A stretch of 64,000 bases of DNA, from assembly GCA_963721115.1 (NCBI GenBank), contig CAVRIA010000004.1, positions 434,001-498,000 of the forward strand, read 5' to 3'. The stretch is from CAVRIA01 sp963721115 (lineage in GTDB: Bacteria > Desulfobacterota > Binatia > HRBIN30 > CADEER01). The position numbers were made by a program, and so were the translations under genes. The notes under the pieces are model-generated. The model saw nothing but the letters and a program-made list of their open reading frames with translations, was not told the DNA's origin and did not search any database. Of the stretch, positions 45,083 to 54,203 are shown piece after piece. Position 1 is the stretch's first letter, and every line of letters begins with the position of its first letter.

Positions 45083-46268
45083 ATGGCCCTCGAGCTGACC
45101 GATACCGAGCGCCTGCTGCGCGATGCGTTCCGGGGCTACTTCACGCGCGTGGTCGAGCCCCGCGTCGCGGCGATGGAGAGCGGCGAGCTCCTGCCCTATG
45201 ACCTGATGCGCGACATGCATCGCGAGCTCGGCCTCGACGGCATGCTGGCCGGGGGCGGCGGCGCCGAGGGCGCGACGGGGGCGGAGAAGGGCGGCCTCGA
45301 TCCCAACACCGCTCGCTACGCGCGCACGACCTTCACGGTGGAGATGTCGCGGGTCAGCCCCTCCTTCGCCCTCAGCTACGGCGCCAGCATCGGCCTCTTC
45401 GGCGCCAACGTCCTCGGCAAGGGAAGCCCGCAGCAGGTCGAGCGCTTCGCCATCCCGGTGCTGCGCTGCGAGCGCATCGGCTGCTGGTGTCTCACCGAGC
45501 CGGGCGCCGGCAGCGACGCGTTGCGCGGTATGAAGACCACCGCCCGGCGCGACGGCGACAGCTACGTCCTGAACGGCAGCAAGACCTTCATCACCAACGC
45601 TCCCTACGCCGACGTCTTCCTGGTCTACGCGCGCGTGCAGGGGGGCGAGCTCGACGGCTCGATCCAGCCCTTCATCGTCGAGCGCGACGCGGCGGGTCTG
45701 TCGACCGGGCCGCCGATGAAGAAGATGGGCATGCGCGGCTCGCCGACCGGGGAGGTCTTCCTCGACGACGTGCGGGTGCCCGCCGACCGGCTGCTCGGCG
45801 GAGGCGTCCGCCAGCGCGATCACGTGAAGTCGAGCCTGGCGGCCGAGCGCGGCGGCCTGTCGGTGCTGTCGTACGGCATCGCCGAGCGCTGCTTCGAGAT
45901 CGCGCGCGACTACGCCCGGACAGCGCCAGCAGTTCGGGCAGCCGATCGCCAACTACCAGCTGGTGCAGAACCGGCTGGCGAGGATGTACGTGGCCGTCTC
46001 CAACTGCCGGCGCATCGTGTACGCCGACTACCTGGCCGGCCGCGCGCTGAACGAATCCGTCGCCGACGTCTGTGCCGGCAAGCTGTACTGCGCCGAGATG
46101 GGGACCTTCGTCGCCTTCGAGGCCATCCACGTGCTGGCCGGCAACGGCTACATGGAAGAATACGTGGTCGAGCGGCTGGCGCGCGACGCCAAGCTGATCG
46201 AGCTCGGCGGCGGCACCACGGAGATGCAGATTCTCACCATCGCGCGCGAGATCCTCAAAGAGGGCTGA
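45083..46268 (+). CDS. Acyl-CoA dehydrogenase (one frameshift)
   Basis: The start MALELTDTERLLRDAFRGYF falls at the end of a small repeat. ACAD signatures: GCWCLTEPGAGSDALRGMKT, SYVLNGSKTFITNAPYADVF and EVFLDDVRVPADRLLGG. The frame changes near 45925 (IARDYAR / QQFGQPIANYQLVQNRLARM) and the C-terminus GNGYMEEYVVERLARDAKLI, then ELGGGTTEMQILTIAREIL, completes a normal-length enzyme. The total length of 1186 bases is one over a multiple of three, consistent with one inserted base. It is not adjacent to other beta-oxidation genes. Confidence 0.88.
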
Positions 46269-46452
46269 GCACTCGCGGGGCTTTCCCGGAACTGGGAAGC
46301 GCCGCTTCCCAGCGATCGCACCGACGGTTCGCGCTGCGACGGCACGGGGCTTGCCCCAATACCGCGATCACTCCCGGCGCGAGATGCCTTCGTCCGGGGG
46401 CCGTCCGGCCGCAAGGGCCGAGCGGAGCACAGGCCTCGGCGACGAGGGTGGG

Positions 46453-47646
46453 ATGCCAGGAAGGTTCGGCGCGGCAGCGGCGGGGCGAATCGCCCCGGGT
46501 GGGACGGCCGGCAACGGTCGGCCGATCCTCAGTCCTTCCTCGCTCCTCACCCTCGCCGCCACGGCGGCGCTGGCGTTGGCGGCGTGCGATCGGTCGCCCG
46601 GGGTGGTCGCCAGCGTGCGGCGCGCCGCGGTATCGGATCCGGTCGTCGAGGTGCGCACCGCGCGCGTCGGCCTCGGCTCGATCTCCCAGGCCCTGTCGGC
46701 GCCGGGCAGCCTGGCGGCGCGGCGCGAGAGCCGCATCGGCGCCGAGGTCACCGGGCGCCTCGAGCGCGTCTTCGTGTCCGAGGGCGACCGGGTCGAGGCC
46801 GGCGCGCCGCTCTTCCAGATCGACCGCGGGTTGTACGAGATGGCGGTGCGGCGGGCGGTGGCCGGCGTCGATCTGGCCGGCGCCGAGCGCGACCAGCTGC
46901 GCGCCGACCTGGGCCGCGCCCATGAGCTGGCGCGCCAGCACGTCATCTCGGAGCAGGAGATCGAGCGCCTGAAAACCTCTCTGGCGGTGGCCGAGGCGCG
47001 GGTGCGGCAGAGCGAGGAGGCCGTGGCGCTGGCGCGTCACGACCTGGAGCGGACGCTGGTTCGGGCGCCCTACGAGGCGTCGGTCGCCGCGCGCCTGGCG
47101 GACGAGGGAACCACCGCCCTGGTGCAACCGCAGACCATCGTCTTGGTTCTGCAGGAGACCGCCTGGCTCGAGGCGCGGGCGGCGATTCCGGAGAGCCAGC
47201 TGTCGCTGGTGGCGGTCGGCGATCGCGCCCTGGTCCACGTCGAGGGGCTGGCCGATCCGATCGAAACCCGCGTGTCCGTCGTCAGCGACGTCATCGATCC
47301 GGCCACCCGTACGTACCTGGTCAAGATGGACGTTCCCAACCGCGACCGCCGCCTCAAGGCCGGCGTGTTCGCGCACATCGAGATCCTGCCCGAGCCCAAG
47401 ACGGGGGCGATCGTAGTGCCGCGCGAGGCGGTGCGCAGCGAGGACGGGCGCACCCGCCTCATGGTGGTTCGCGGCGATCGCGCCGAGGCGGTACCCGTCG
47501 AGCTGGGCATCGTCTCGGAAGACATTGCCGAGGTCCTGAGCGGCGTCGGCGTCGGCGACGAGATCGTCGTCGGCGACGCCGCGCGCACCATCGCGCCGGG
47601 CATGCGTGTCCGCGCCGTGCCGCCGGCCGGGGACGAGTCGTCGTGA
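46453..47646 (+). CDS. RND efflux periplasmic adaptor (membrane fusion lipoprotein)
   Basis: From Met at 46453 (GGGTGGG upstream) the 397-residue protein has a signal with lipobox LALAAC. The MFP domains follow: GSLAARRESRIGAEVTGRLE and VFVSEGDRVEAGAPLFQIDR (biotinyl-lipoyl half), a coiled-coil hairpin (about residues 115-170), and the second half RAPYEASVAARLADEGTTAL. It bridges the inner-membrane pump encoded next (overlap at 47643) to an outer-membrane channel, which is not in the window. The exported substrate is unknown. Confidence 0.9.
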   Translation: MPGRFGAAAAGRIAPGGTAGNGRPILSPSSLLTLAATAALALAACDRSPGVVASVRRAAVSDPVVEVRTARVGLGSISQALSAPGSLAARRESRIGAEVTGRLERVFVSEGDRVEAGAPLFQIDRGLYEMAVRRAVAGVDLAGAERDQLRADLGRAHELARQHVISEQEIERLKTSLAVAEARVRQSEEAVALARHDLERTLVRAPYEASVAARLADEGTTALVQPQTIVLVLQETAWLEARAAIPESQLSLVAVGDRALVHVEGLADPIETRVSVVSDVIDPATRTYLVKMDVPNRDRRLKAGVFAHIEILPEPKTGAIVVPREAVRSEDGRTRLMVVRGDRAEAVPVELGIVSEDIAEVLSGVGVGDEIVVGDAARTIAPGMRVRAVPPAGDESS

Positions 47647-50600
47647 AGCTCGCCGACACCTCCATCCGGCGCCCGGTCTTCGCCGTGATGTTGATCGGTG
47701 GGCTGGTCGTCTTCGGCGTCATCTCGATCCCCCGGCTCGGCCTCGACCTGTTCCCGCGCGTCGAGTTCCCCCTCGTCACCGTGACCACCGTCCTCGAGGG
47801 CGCGGCGCCGGAGACCGTCGAGCGCGAGGTGTCGCAGCCGCTGGAGGAGTCGATCAACACCATCGAGGGAATCCGCACGCTGCGCAGCGCCTCGAGCGAC
47901 TCCCTGTCGCTGCTGTTCATCGAGTTCGAGCTCGAGTACGACATCCAGGAGAAGGCGCAGGAGGTGCGCGACAAGGTGGCGGCCGCGCGCGGCGAGCTGC
48001 CGCGCGACATCGAGCCGCCGGTCGTCGACCGGGTCGACCCCGATGCGACGCCGATCCTGGCCATCATGCTGGCGGGGCCCGACTCGATCCGCAGCTTGAG
48101 CGAGTTCGCCGACAAGCGCATCAAGCCGCGTCTCGAGCGCGTGCGCGGCGTCGGCAGCATCGCTCTGGTCGGCGACCGCCCGCGCGAGATCCGCATCTGG
48201 ATCGACCCGATCCGGCTGGCCGGCTACGCGCTGTCGGTCGACGACGTCCTCGCCGGCCTGCAGCGCGAGCACGTCGAGCTTCCCGGCGGCCGCATCGAGA
48301 CCGCGCGCCAGGAGTACACCGTCAAGACCAAGGGCAAGCTGGCCAGCGTCGCCCACTTCGGCGGCATCGTCGTCGCCGAGAGGGCGGGGCGGGTGATCCA
48401 CCTGCGGGACGTCGCGAGCGTCGAGGACGGCATGGCCGAGGAGCGGACCATCTCGACCCTCAACGGCCGCCGCGGCGTCGCCCTGCTGGTCCGCCGCCAG
48501 TCGGGGGAGAACACCGTGGCGGTGGCCGACGCCGTGCGGGCGCAGCTCGAGCGCATCCGCCGCGACCTGCCGGCCGGATACGAGATGATCGAGGCGATGG
48601 ACCTGTCGCGCTTCATCCGCAGCGCCGTTCACGACGTCGCCATCGACCTCGCCTGGGGAGCGCTGCTGGCGTCGCTGATCGTCCTTGCCTTCCTGCGCAA
48701 CGCGCGCTCGACGCTGATCATCGCCATCACCATCCCGTGCTCGCTGCTGGCGACGTTCACCTTCTTCTACTTCCTCGGCTTCACGCTCAACACCATGACC
48801 CTGATGGCGCTGTCGCTGTCGATCGGGCTCCTGATCGACGACGCCATCGTCGTGCTGGAGAACATCTACCGCCACATGGAGCGCGGGGCCGCGCCGGCGC
48901 AGGCGGCGTCGACCGGCACCGACGAGATCGGGCTCGCCGTCATCGCCACGACCCTCGCCATCTGCGCCGTCTTCGTGCCGATCGCCTTCATGGGCGGCGT
49001 CGTCGGGCGATTCTTTCGCGAGTTCGGCCTGGTGGCGGCCTTCGCCGTCGCCACCTCGGCGCTGGTGGCGCTGACGCTGACGCCGATGCTCTGCTCGCGT
49101 TACCTGCGCCCGCAGGGCGAGCAGGGCGCTGCGTACCGCTTCCTCGAGGCCGTCTACGCGCGCCTCGAGGCGCACTACCGCCGCGTCCTGGGCTGGGGGA
49201 TGCGCCACCGGCTTCCGGTGGTCTGCCTGGCGCTCGTCGCCGTGGCGGGGGGCATCGCCATTGCTCGGACGGTACCGGTCGACTTCCTGACCATGGAGGA
49301 CCGCAGCGAGTTCAACGTGTGGCTGAAGATGCCGCTCGGCAGCACCGTCGCGCAGGTGCAGAGCGCGACGCGCGCGGTCGAGGCAGAGCTACGCCGCCAT
49401 CCGGAGGTTCTCGCCGTTTTCTCGACCATCGGCGGCGGGGTGAAGAAGCGCGTCAACGAGGCGCAGCTCTACGTTCAGCTCGAGGGCAAGGCCCTGCGCC
49501 AGAAGACACAGATGGACCTGATGGCGGAGCTGCGCCGCCGCGTGGGCCGTCTCGGCCTGCCCCTGCAGGACTTCGCGGTCGAGGAGGTGCCGATGATCAC
49601 CGTGCCCGGGTCGCGCACCGCCCAGATCATGTATGCGATCCGCGGTCCCGACGTGGACCGCCTGCTTCTCTACGCGCACCAGTTGACGGCGCGCATGCGC
49701 GAGAAGGGCGGCTACGCCGATCTCTTCCTCTCCTATGAGACCGGCAAGCCCGAGATCGACCTGGAGATCGCGCGCGAGCGCGCCGCCGACCTCGGAGTCA
49801 CCGCCGTGCAGACGGGGAGGACCATCGCCGCCATGCTCGCCGGTATCAAGGCGACCACCTTCGAGGAGTTGGGAGAGCGCTACGACGTCCGCGTCCAGGT
49901 GCGCCCGGAGTACCGCGACGATCCCTCGAAGCTCGATCTGCTGCGCGTTCGCGCGCCGAGCGGGGCGCTGGTGCCGCTGCGCAATCTGGTCGTCCCGCGC
50001 ATCGGCAGCGGCCCGGCGGAGATCGACCGAGAAAACCGCACGCGTACCATCACGCTGTTCGGCAACCTGGAGAACAAGGCGGCCGGCACGGCCGACGAGG
50101 AGGTGACGGCGCTCGGCGAAGAGCTCGGCATCGGCGGGGACTACGAGCTCGAGCCGGTGGGACCGTCGCAGCGCCTGCGCGAGACCACCGCCGCCGTCGG
50201 CTTCGCCTTCCTGCTCGCCCTGGTGGCGATCTACATGATCCTCGCGGCTCAGTTCGACTCTTTCGTGCACCCGTTCACGATCATGCTCTCCGCCCCGCTC
50301 TCCTTCATCGGCGCCTTCGCCGCCATCTCGCTGCTCGGGTTCTCGCTCGACGTGATGGGGCAGATCGCCTTCCTGATGCTGATGGGCGTGGTGATGAAGA
50401 ACAGCATCCTGCTCGTCGACTACACCAACACCCTGCGCGCGCGGGGCCTCGCAATGCGCGAGGCGGTGCTGGAGGCCGGCCCGACGCGAATGCGCCCGGT
50501 GCTCATGACCGCGGTGTCGACCATCTTCGGCATGCTGCCGGTCGCGCTCGGCAGCGGCGACGGCTCGGAGTGGCGCAGCCCGATGGGCGTCATCGCGATC

Positions 50601-50759
50601 GGCGGACTGGCCGCCTCGACGTTTCTGACCCTCCTCGTCGTGCCGGTCGTCTACAGCCTGATCGACGACGCCGGATCCCTCCTGCAGCGGCTGCTGCACG
50701 TCCCCCACCCGCTGCGCCCCTCCAGGCCGCCCGCCCGGGCGCCTGATATACGGCTTTGA
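47643..50759 (+). CDS. RND-family efflux transporter permease
   Basis: The 1038-residue size is standard for AcrB-type pumps. It starts at GTG 47643, overlapping the adaptor stop. It begins MKLADTSIRRPVFAVMLIGG. TM4 carries the paired acidic proton-relay residues in LSIGLLIDDAIVVLENIYRH, TM10 has LMGVVMKNSILLVDYTN, and the two large periplasmic loops are in place (first with PEIDLEIARERAADLGVT in the second copy). It exports hydrophobic compounds using the proton gradient. The frame is intact over 3.1 kb. Confidence 0.94.
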   Translation: MKLADTSIRRPVFAVMLIGGLVVFGVISIPRLGLDLFPRVEFPLVTVTTVLEGAAPETVEREVSQPLEESINTIEGIRTLRSASSDSLSLLFIEFELEYDIQEKAQEVRDKVAAARGELPRDIEPPVVDRVDPDATPILAIMLAGPDSIRSLSEFADKRIKPRLERVRGVGSIALVGDRPREIRIWIDPIRLAGYALSVDDVLAGLQREHVELPGGRIETARQEYTVKTKGKLASVAHFGGIVVAERAGRVIHLRDVASVEDGMAEERTISTLNGRRGVALLVRRQSGENTVAVADAVRAQLERIRRDLPAGYEMIEAMDLSRFIRSAVHDVAIDLAWGALLASLIVLAFLRNARSTLIIAITIPCSLLATFTFFYFLGFTLNTMTLMALSLSIGLLIDDAIVVLENIYRHMERGAAPAQAASTGTDEIGLAVIATTLAICAVFVPIAFMGGVVGRFFREFGLVAAFAVATSALVALTLTPMLCSRYLRPQGEQGAAYRFLEAVYARLEAHYRRVLGWGMRHRLPVVCLALVAVAGGIAIARTVPVDFLTMEDRSEFNVWLKMPLGSTVAQVQSATRAVEAELRRHPEVLAVFSTIGGGVKKRVNEAQLYVQLEGKALRQKTQMDLMAELRRRVGRLGLPLQDFAVEEVPMITVPGSRTAQIMYAIRGPDVDRLLLYAHQLTARMREKGGYADLFLSYETGKPEIDLEIARERAADLGVTAVQTGRTIAAMLAGIKATTFEELGERYDVRVQVRPEYRDDPSKLDLLRVRAPSGALVPLRNLVVPRIGSGPAEIDRENRTRTITLFGNLENKAAGTADEEVTALGEELGIGGDYELEPVGPSQRLRETTAAVGFAFLLALVAIYMILAAQFDSFVHPFTIMLSAPLSFIGAFAAISLLGFSLDVMGQIAFLMLMGVVMKNSILLVDYTNTLRARGLAMREAVLEAGPTRMRPVLMTAVSTIFGMLPVALGSGDGSEWRSPMGVIAIGGLAASTFLTLLVVPVVYSLIDDAGSLLQRLLHVPHPLRPSRPPARAPDIRL

Positions 50760-50789
50760 ACAACAATTTGCCCCGCCGGACATCAACGT

Positions 50790-50865
50790 CATGCCCGCGA
50801 AAGCGGGCATCCAGGCGGGGAGGTAGGGGGGCGTCCCCTGGATTCCCGCTTTCGCGGGAATGACG
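50790..50865. repeat. REP-like palindromic intergenic element
   Basis: The arms ATGCCCGCGAAAGCGGGCAT, then CCAGG, and CCTGGATTCCCGCTTTCGCG, then GGAATGACG, are near-complementary, each with its own inner palindrome. This is the widespread CATTCCCGCGAAAGCGGGAA type. It lies between two convergent genes and could stop transcription both ways. Reading it as protein gives the familiar spurious SRESGNPG string. Confidence 0.8.
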
Positions 50866-50911
50866 AATTCCGGCCGCATCAGAAATTACTGTGCAAAGGC
50901 CGGATCGCCAC

Positions 50912-52396
50912 TCACTTGGCACGGCTGGCGGGCTCGCGCGCGCCGCCAGGCGCCCGGAGCGCTTCACCTCCGGGTGCGCCTGCGCCCGCGCCGCCGCCAG
51001 CTCCTCGTGCAGCGCGCGCGGCAGGTGGACGACGTTCTCGACGATGCGGATCTCGGGGATGAAGTGGGCGAGGTCGGGCGGGGTGTCGGGAGCGTGGCGG
51101 ACGCCGCGCAGGCGCTCGAACGCCGCCAGGACGCGCGGCGCCATGGGCGCGACGCTGGTGCCGCGGATGGCGAGGACGCGGTGGCTCGGTGCGGCGAGCG
51201 ACAGATAGGCGGCGCCGTAGGCGCCGCCGCCGAGCATGCACAGCAGCGGATGGCCGAGCAGACGCGCCACCAGCAGGCTGCGCAGGCACTCGGCGAGGGC
51301 GCAGGGCAGGCCGGCGCGCTCCTCGTACAGGTCGTTGGAGTGGCCGCGGCAGAAGAGGAAGATCGCGATCGGGGCCGGCTCCGTTTTCGACTCGCGCACG
51401 GCGATAGCGGACCATCTCGGTCACCGCCTGCGCGTCCTCGACGCCGATGCCGCGCTGCGGCCGCTCCGGTCCGAGGATGATTCCCATCGCCGGCCGGCCG
51501 TCGAGCTCGCCCCAGGCGGCGCGCACGTGAGCGCGCCGCAGGAAGGGGCCGGTCGGGCGCCAGTGGCCGCGGAAGGAGTACTGGAAGAAGTCCCGCCGCC
51601 GTTCTCGCTCCCCGTCCCCGCGCGGGGGCGCGGTCGGCCGCTCGGCGGCGAGCCGGGCCGAGATCTGCCGCGCTCGCGCCGCGCACTCGTCGACGAGAGC
51701 GAGCGGCGAGACGCGGCGAGGTGGAGCGGCGAGGAAGCGGCACAGCGCGTCGCGAACGGCTGCCGGCCGGTCGGCCACCAGGGTGTCGGCGTGGCCGGCG
51801 CGATAGCGGTGGCGGGCGGACGTTGTGGCGCGGCCGGTCGCTTCTTTCACCGCGCCGCTCGCCGTCTCCAGGAGCTTCGGTCCGGTCAGTCCCCAGTGAG
51901 AGCCGGCGGTGACGATCACCGTTTGAGAGGTGGCGGCGATCACCGACGGGGCGCCGAAGCAGCCGCGCGGTCCGCTGATGACCGTCGCCACCGGCGTGCC
52001 GAGCAGGGACAACCGCGTCAGGCCGATGCCGACTGCGGAGGCGGCCGCCAGTGCCGCGGGCCCCTCTTGCACGCGGACTCCGCCGGTGTCCCAGCAGACG
52101 ACGACCGCCGCCGGGCGGTGCTCCAAGGCTGCCGCGGTGAGGCGAGTGAAGACGCGCGCTTCCTCGACGCCAACCGTGCCGCCCCTCTGCTGCCCGTCTG
52201 TCAGGGCGAGAAGCACCCGCCGCCCGTCGATCGTTCCGGTGCCGATCCACACCGTCTTGGGATCGCCCGCCTCGGCGAGAGCGCACAGGGAGTCGGGGTC
52301 GATCAGTGCCTCGGCGCGCCGCTGCGCGCCGAGAGAGGAGAAGGAGGCGGATCTCGGCAGGCTCTGTCTCCGCGCCGGGCGTTGCGGACGGCTCAT
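50912..52396 (-). CDS. MdcD-MdcE fusion: malonate-decarboxylase-type carboxyltransferase (frameshifted)
   Basis: It starts at ATG 52396 (MSRPQRPARRQSLPRS), overlapping the upstream GST stop. The first half resembles the beta subunit of biotin-independent malonate decarboxylase (WDTGGVRVQEGPAALAAASA, GCFGAPSVIAATSQTVIV, SHWGLTGPKLLETASGAVKE). The second resembles the gamma subunit (WGELDGRPAMGIILGP, SNDLYEERAGLPCALAECLR, CMLGGGAYGAAYLSLA). The frame changes near 51400 between AVTEMVR and ESKTEPAPIAIFLF, and a second lesion near 50930 is likely, because otherwise the frame runs into the REP element. The acyl-carrier and CoA-transferase subunits (MdcC, MdcA) are not in the window, so its partner is unknown. 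Confidence 0.65.
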   Translation of the reverse strand: MSRPQRPARRQSLPRSASFSSLGAQRRAEALIDPDSLCALAEAGDPKTVWIGTGTIDGRRVLLALTDGQQRGGTVGVEEARVFTRLTAAALEHRPAAVVVCWDTGGVRVQEGPAALAAASAVGIGLTRLSLLGTPVATVISGPRGCFGAPSVIAATSQTVIVTAGSHWGLTGPKLLETASGAVKEATGRATTSARHRYRAGHADTLVADRPAAVRDALCRFLAAPPRRVSPLALVDECAARARQISARLAAERPTAPPRGDGERERRRDFFQYSFRGHWRPTGPFLRRAHVRAAWGELDGRPAMGIILGPERPQRGIGVEDAQAVTEMVRYRRARVENGAGPDRDLPLLPRPLQRPVRGARRPALRPRRVPAQPAGGASARPSAAVHARRRRLRRRLSVARRTEPPRPRHPRHQRRAHGAARPGGVRAPARRPPRSRHPARPRPLHPRDPHRRERRPPAARAARGAGGGAGAGAPGGEALRAPGGAREPASRAK

Positions 52397-53595
52397 GGTC
52401 GATCGAGCTCCGCCTGGGGCGCCAGCGCCGCGACGTCTCGGCGGGCCGCGGCGGGCAGGCGCGACCAGGCGTCGCGGATTTCCCGCCACACGCGCACCTG
52501 AAACGTCTTCGCGACCGCCCGGTAGGGGCGGCCGGCGAGCTCGCCGTCGTACAGGGCTCGGCCGTGGTCGAACGCCGCCTCGTTGAAGAGAGTCTCGCCG
52601 GCGCGGCGCCGTTCCTCGTATGCCTCCTCGTTGCGGCGCATGAGCGGGACGAACGTCTTTGCGATGACGGACAGCAGCGGCCGCAGGCATTCCGAGACCG
52701 TCAGCTCTCCGTCGCGGCCGGCGTGCCGGCCGTCGCGGATCTCGCCCAGCCAGCGATGGGTGACCGGAGCGCGCCGCCGCATGTGCTCGTCTGCAGTCGG
52801 GTCCTTCAGGTTCATGCCGAGCTGTCCGTAGGCGGAGGCGTCCGCCACCGTGAAACGCTCGCCGAGCAGATACGGCTGGCGGACGAGGACCGCCTCCATG
52901 GCGTCGAGGTACTCGCCCCAGGCGTCGTCGAGCAGGCCGTGCGTCGGCGGGAAGCCGGGCCTCGACGGCGGTGTCAGGTTGTGGGCGAGACCGGGGATGG
53001 AAAACCCCTGCGGCGCGACGCTGAACAGGTAGGGGAGGCGGCGTACCTGGCGGCGGGCGAAGCGGCGGCCGAAGGCGGAGCGCGTCGCGGGCAGGAGGAC
53101 GTGCCGCAGCTCGTGCGCCAGGCGTTCGCCGGCGTCGTTGGTGGCGCCGGACAGGACCCAGCGGTTGTGGTGAACGAGGTAGAGGCCGAACTCGTCGAAG
53201 GCCTCTTCGACGAGCTGGGCGACGAAGCCGAGGGCGGGATCGGCGGGGAAAAGCGGGCCGTGACGGGCTGGATGCCGCTCGTCGATCCAGCGGGCGAGGG
53301 CGGAGGAGTCGTAGTAGACCGTTCGGCCGTCCTCGATCAGGAACGGGACCAGGGGGTACTCGTCCAGATCGGTCATGTGCGGGTGCCGGATCGCCGTGCG
53401 CGCCCGCTTGGCGCGCTCGATGAGCAGAGCGGCGCGGTAGTTCTCCAGTCGGCGTCCGTCGTCGGGGAGCCAGCGGTAGGGAATCTCCGCGTACTCCATC
53501 AGCGCGCGCAGCTTGAGCGTGAACGGCGACAGCTCGGAGCCCCAGATCGCGTGGCGAGTCGGTCCCGGCGGGGTCTGGTGTGGCTCGTCGCGCAT
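52393..53595 (-). CDS. Glutathione-S-transferase-like protein
   Basis: From Met at 53595 the 400-residue protein begins with a thioredoxin-like fold (IWGSELSPFTLKLRALMEYA), cis-Pro segment YPLVPFLIEDGRTVYYDSSA and the SNAIL-like motif. An all-helical domain follows (LLGERFTVADASAYGQLGMN). The C-terminal 120 residues extend beyond usual GSTs. It probably conjugates or reduces a hydrophobic substrate with glutathione or another thiol. Its stop overlaps the start of the MdcD-MdcE gene, so they are co-transcribed. Confidence 0.8.
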   Translation of the reverse strand: MRDEPHQTPPGPTRHAIWGSELSPFTLKLRALMEYAEIPYRWLPDDGRRLENYRAALLIERAKRARTAIRHPHMTDLDEYPLVPFLIEDGRTVYYDSSALARWIDERHPARHGPLFPADPALGFVAQLVEEAFDEFGLYLVHHNRWVLSGATNDAGERLAHELRHVLLPATRSAFGRRFARRQVRRLPYLFSVAPQGFSIPGLAHNLTPPSRPGFPPTHGLLDDAWGEYLDAMEAVLVRQPYLLGERFTVADASAYGQLGMNLKDPTADEHMRRRAPVTHRWLGEIRDGRHAGRDGELTVSECLRPLLSVIAKTFVPLMRRNEEAYEERRRAGETLFNEAAFDHGRALYDGELAGRPYRAVAKTFQVRVWREIRDAWSRLPAAARRDVAALAPQAELDRP

Positions 53596-53740
53596 CGACG
53601 CATCAAATCGCAGAGGGCGCCCTTCGGGCAAGGCGGAACGCGAGCTGCGAACGCCTTTTTTCGCCTATAGGCTCGAGATCGGGCTCTGCCTTGCACTCCC
53701 CCCGAGTGCTCGGGTAGCTAGTCGTGCCGCAGGGAGGGCC

Positions 53741-54193
53741 ATGTTTGTGATGAGCGCCAGGGAAATCTCCGACCGCCTGGAGATCGACGACCTCCTCACC
53801 CGCTACGCGACGGCCGTCGATGCCAAGGACTGGGACCTGTACGCCAGCTGCTTCACGGCCGACGCGTTCATCGACTACACCGCGGCGGGCGGCATCAAGG
53901 GCAAGCTTCCGGAGGTGAAGAAGTGGCTCTCGGAGGTGATGGCGCTCTTCCCCGTCACGCAGCACCTGGTCGGCAACCGCGCGATCGCCGTCGACGGCGA
54001 TCGCGCCACCAGCCGCTCCGCCTTCTTCAACCCGATGGGGATGGCGAACGGTCAGGGCGGCGTCACTCTCTTCTTCGATGGCGGCTACTACAACGATCAG
54101 CTGGTTCGCGACGACGACGGCTGGCGCATCGCCGAGCGCATCGAGGAGTCGGTCTACTCGACGCGCAAGCACGCCATCGGCGCGGCGCGCTGA
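53741..54193 (+). CDS. SnoaL/NTF2-like protein
   Basis: The 150-residue protein starts after GGGAGGG (ATG 53741). The cone-shaped NTF2-like fold is indicated by EIDDLLTRYATAVDAKDWDL, YASCFTADAFIDYTAAGG, HLVGNRAIAVDGDRATSRSA and GWRIAERIEESVYSTRK. The family holds small isomerases, dehydratases and dioxygenase beta subunits. The substrate is unknown. A HEAT-repeat gene follows 10 bases later. Confidence 0.85.
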   Translation: MFVMSAREISDRLEIDDLLTRYATAVDAKDWDLYASCFTADAFIDYTAAGGIKGKLPEVKKWLSEVMALFPVTQHLVGNRAIAVDGDRATSRSAFFNPMGMANGQGGVTLFFDGGYYNDQLVRDDDGWRIAERIEESVYSTRKHAIGAAR

Positions 54194-54203
54194 GGAGGCG
54201 CCG

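Noticed and set aside
50590..50911. C-terminal extension of the MdcE half through the REP element into the RND gene
   Set aside because: It translates the REP palindrome (SRESGNPG) and overlaps the convergent permease gene, so it is an artefact of a missing stop after an indel.
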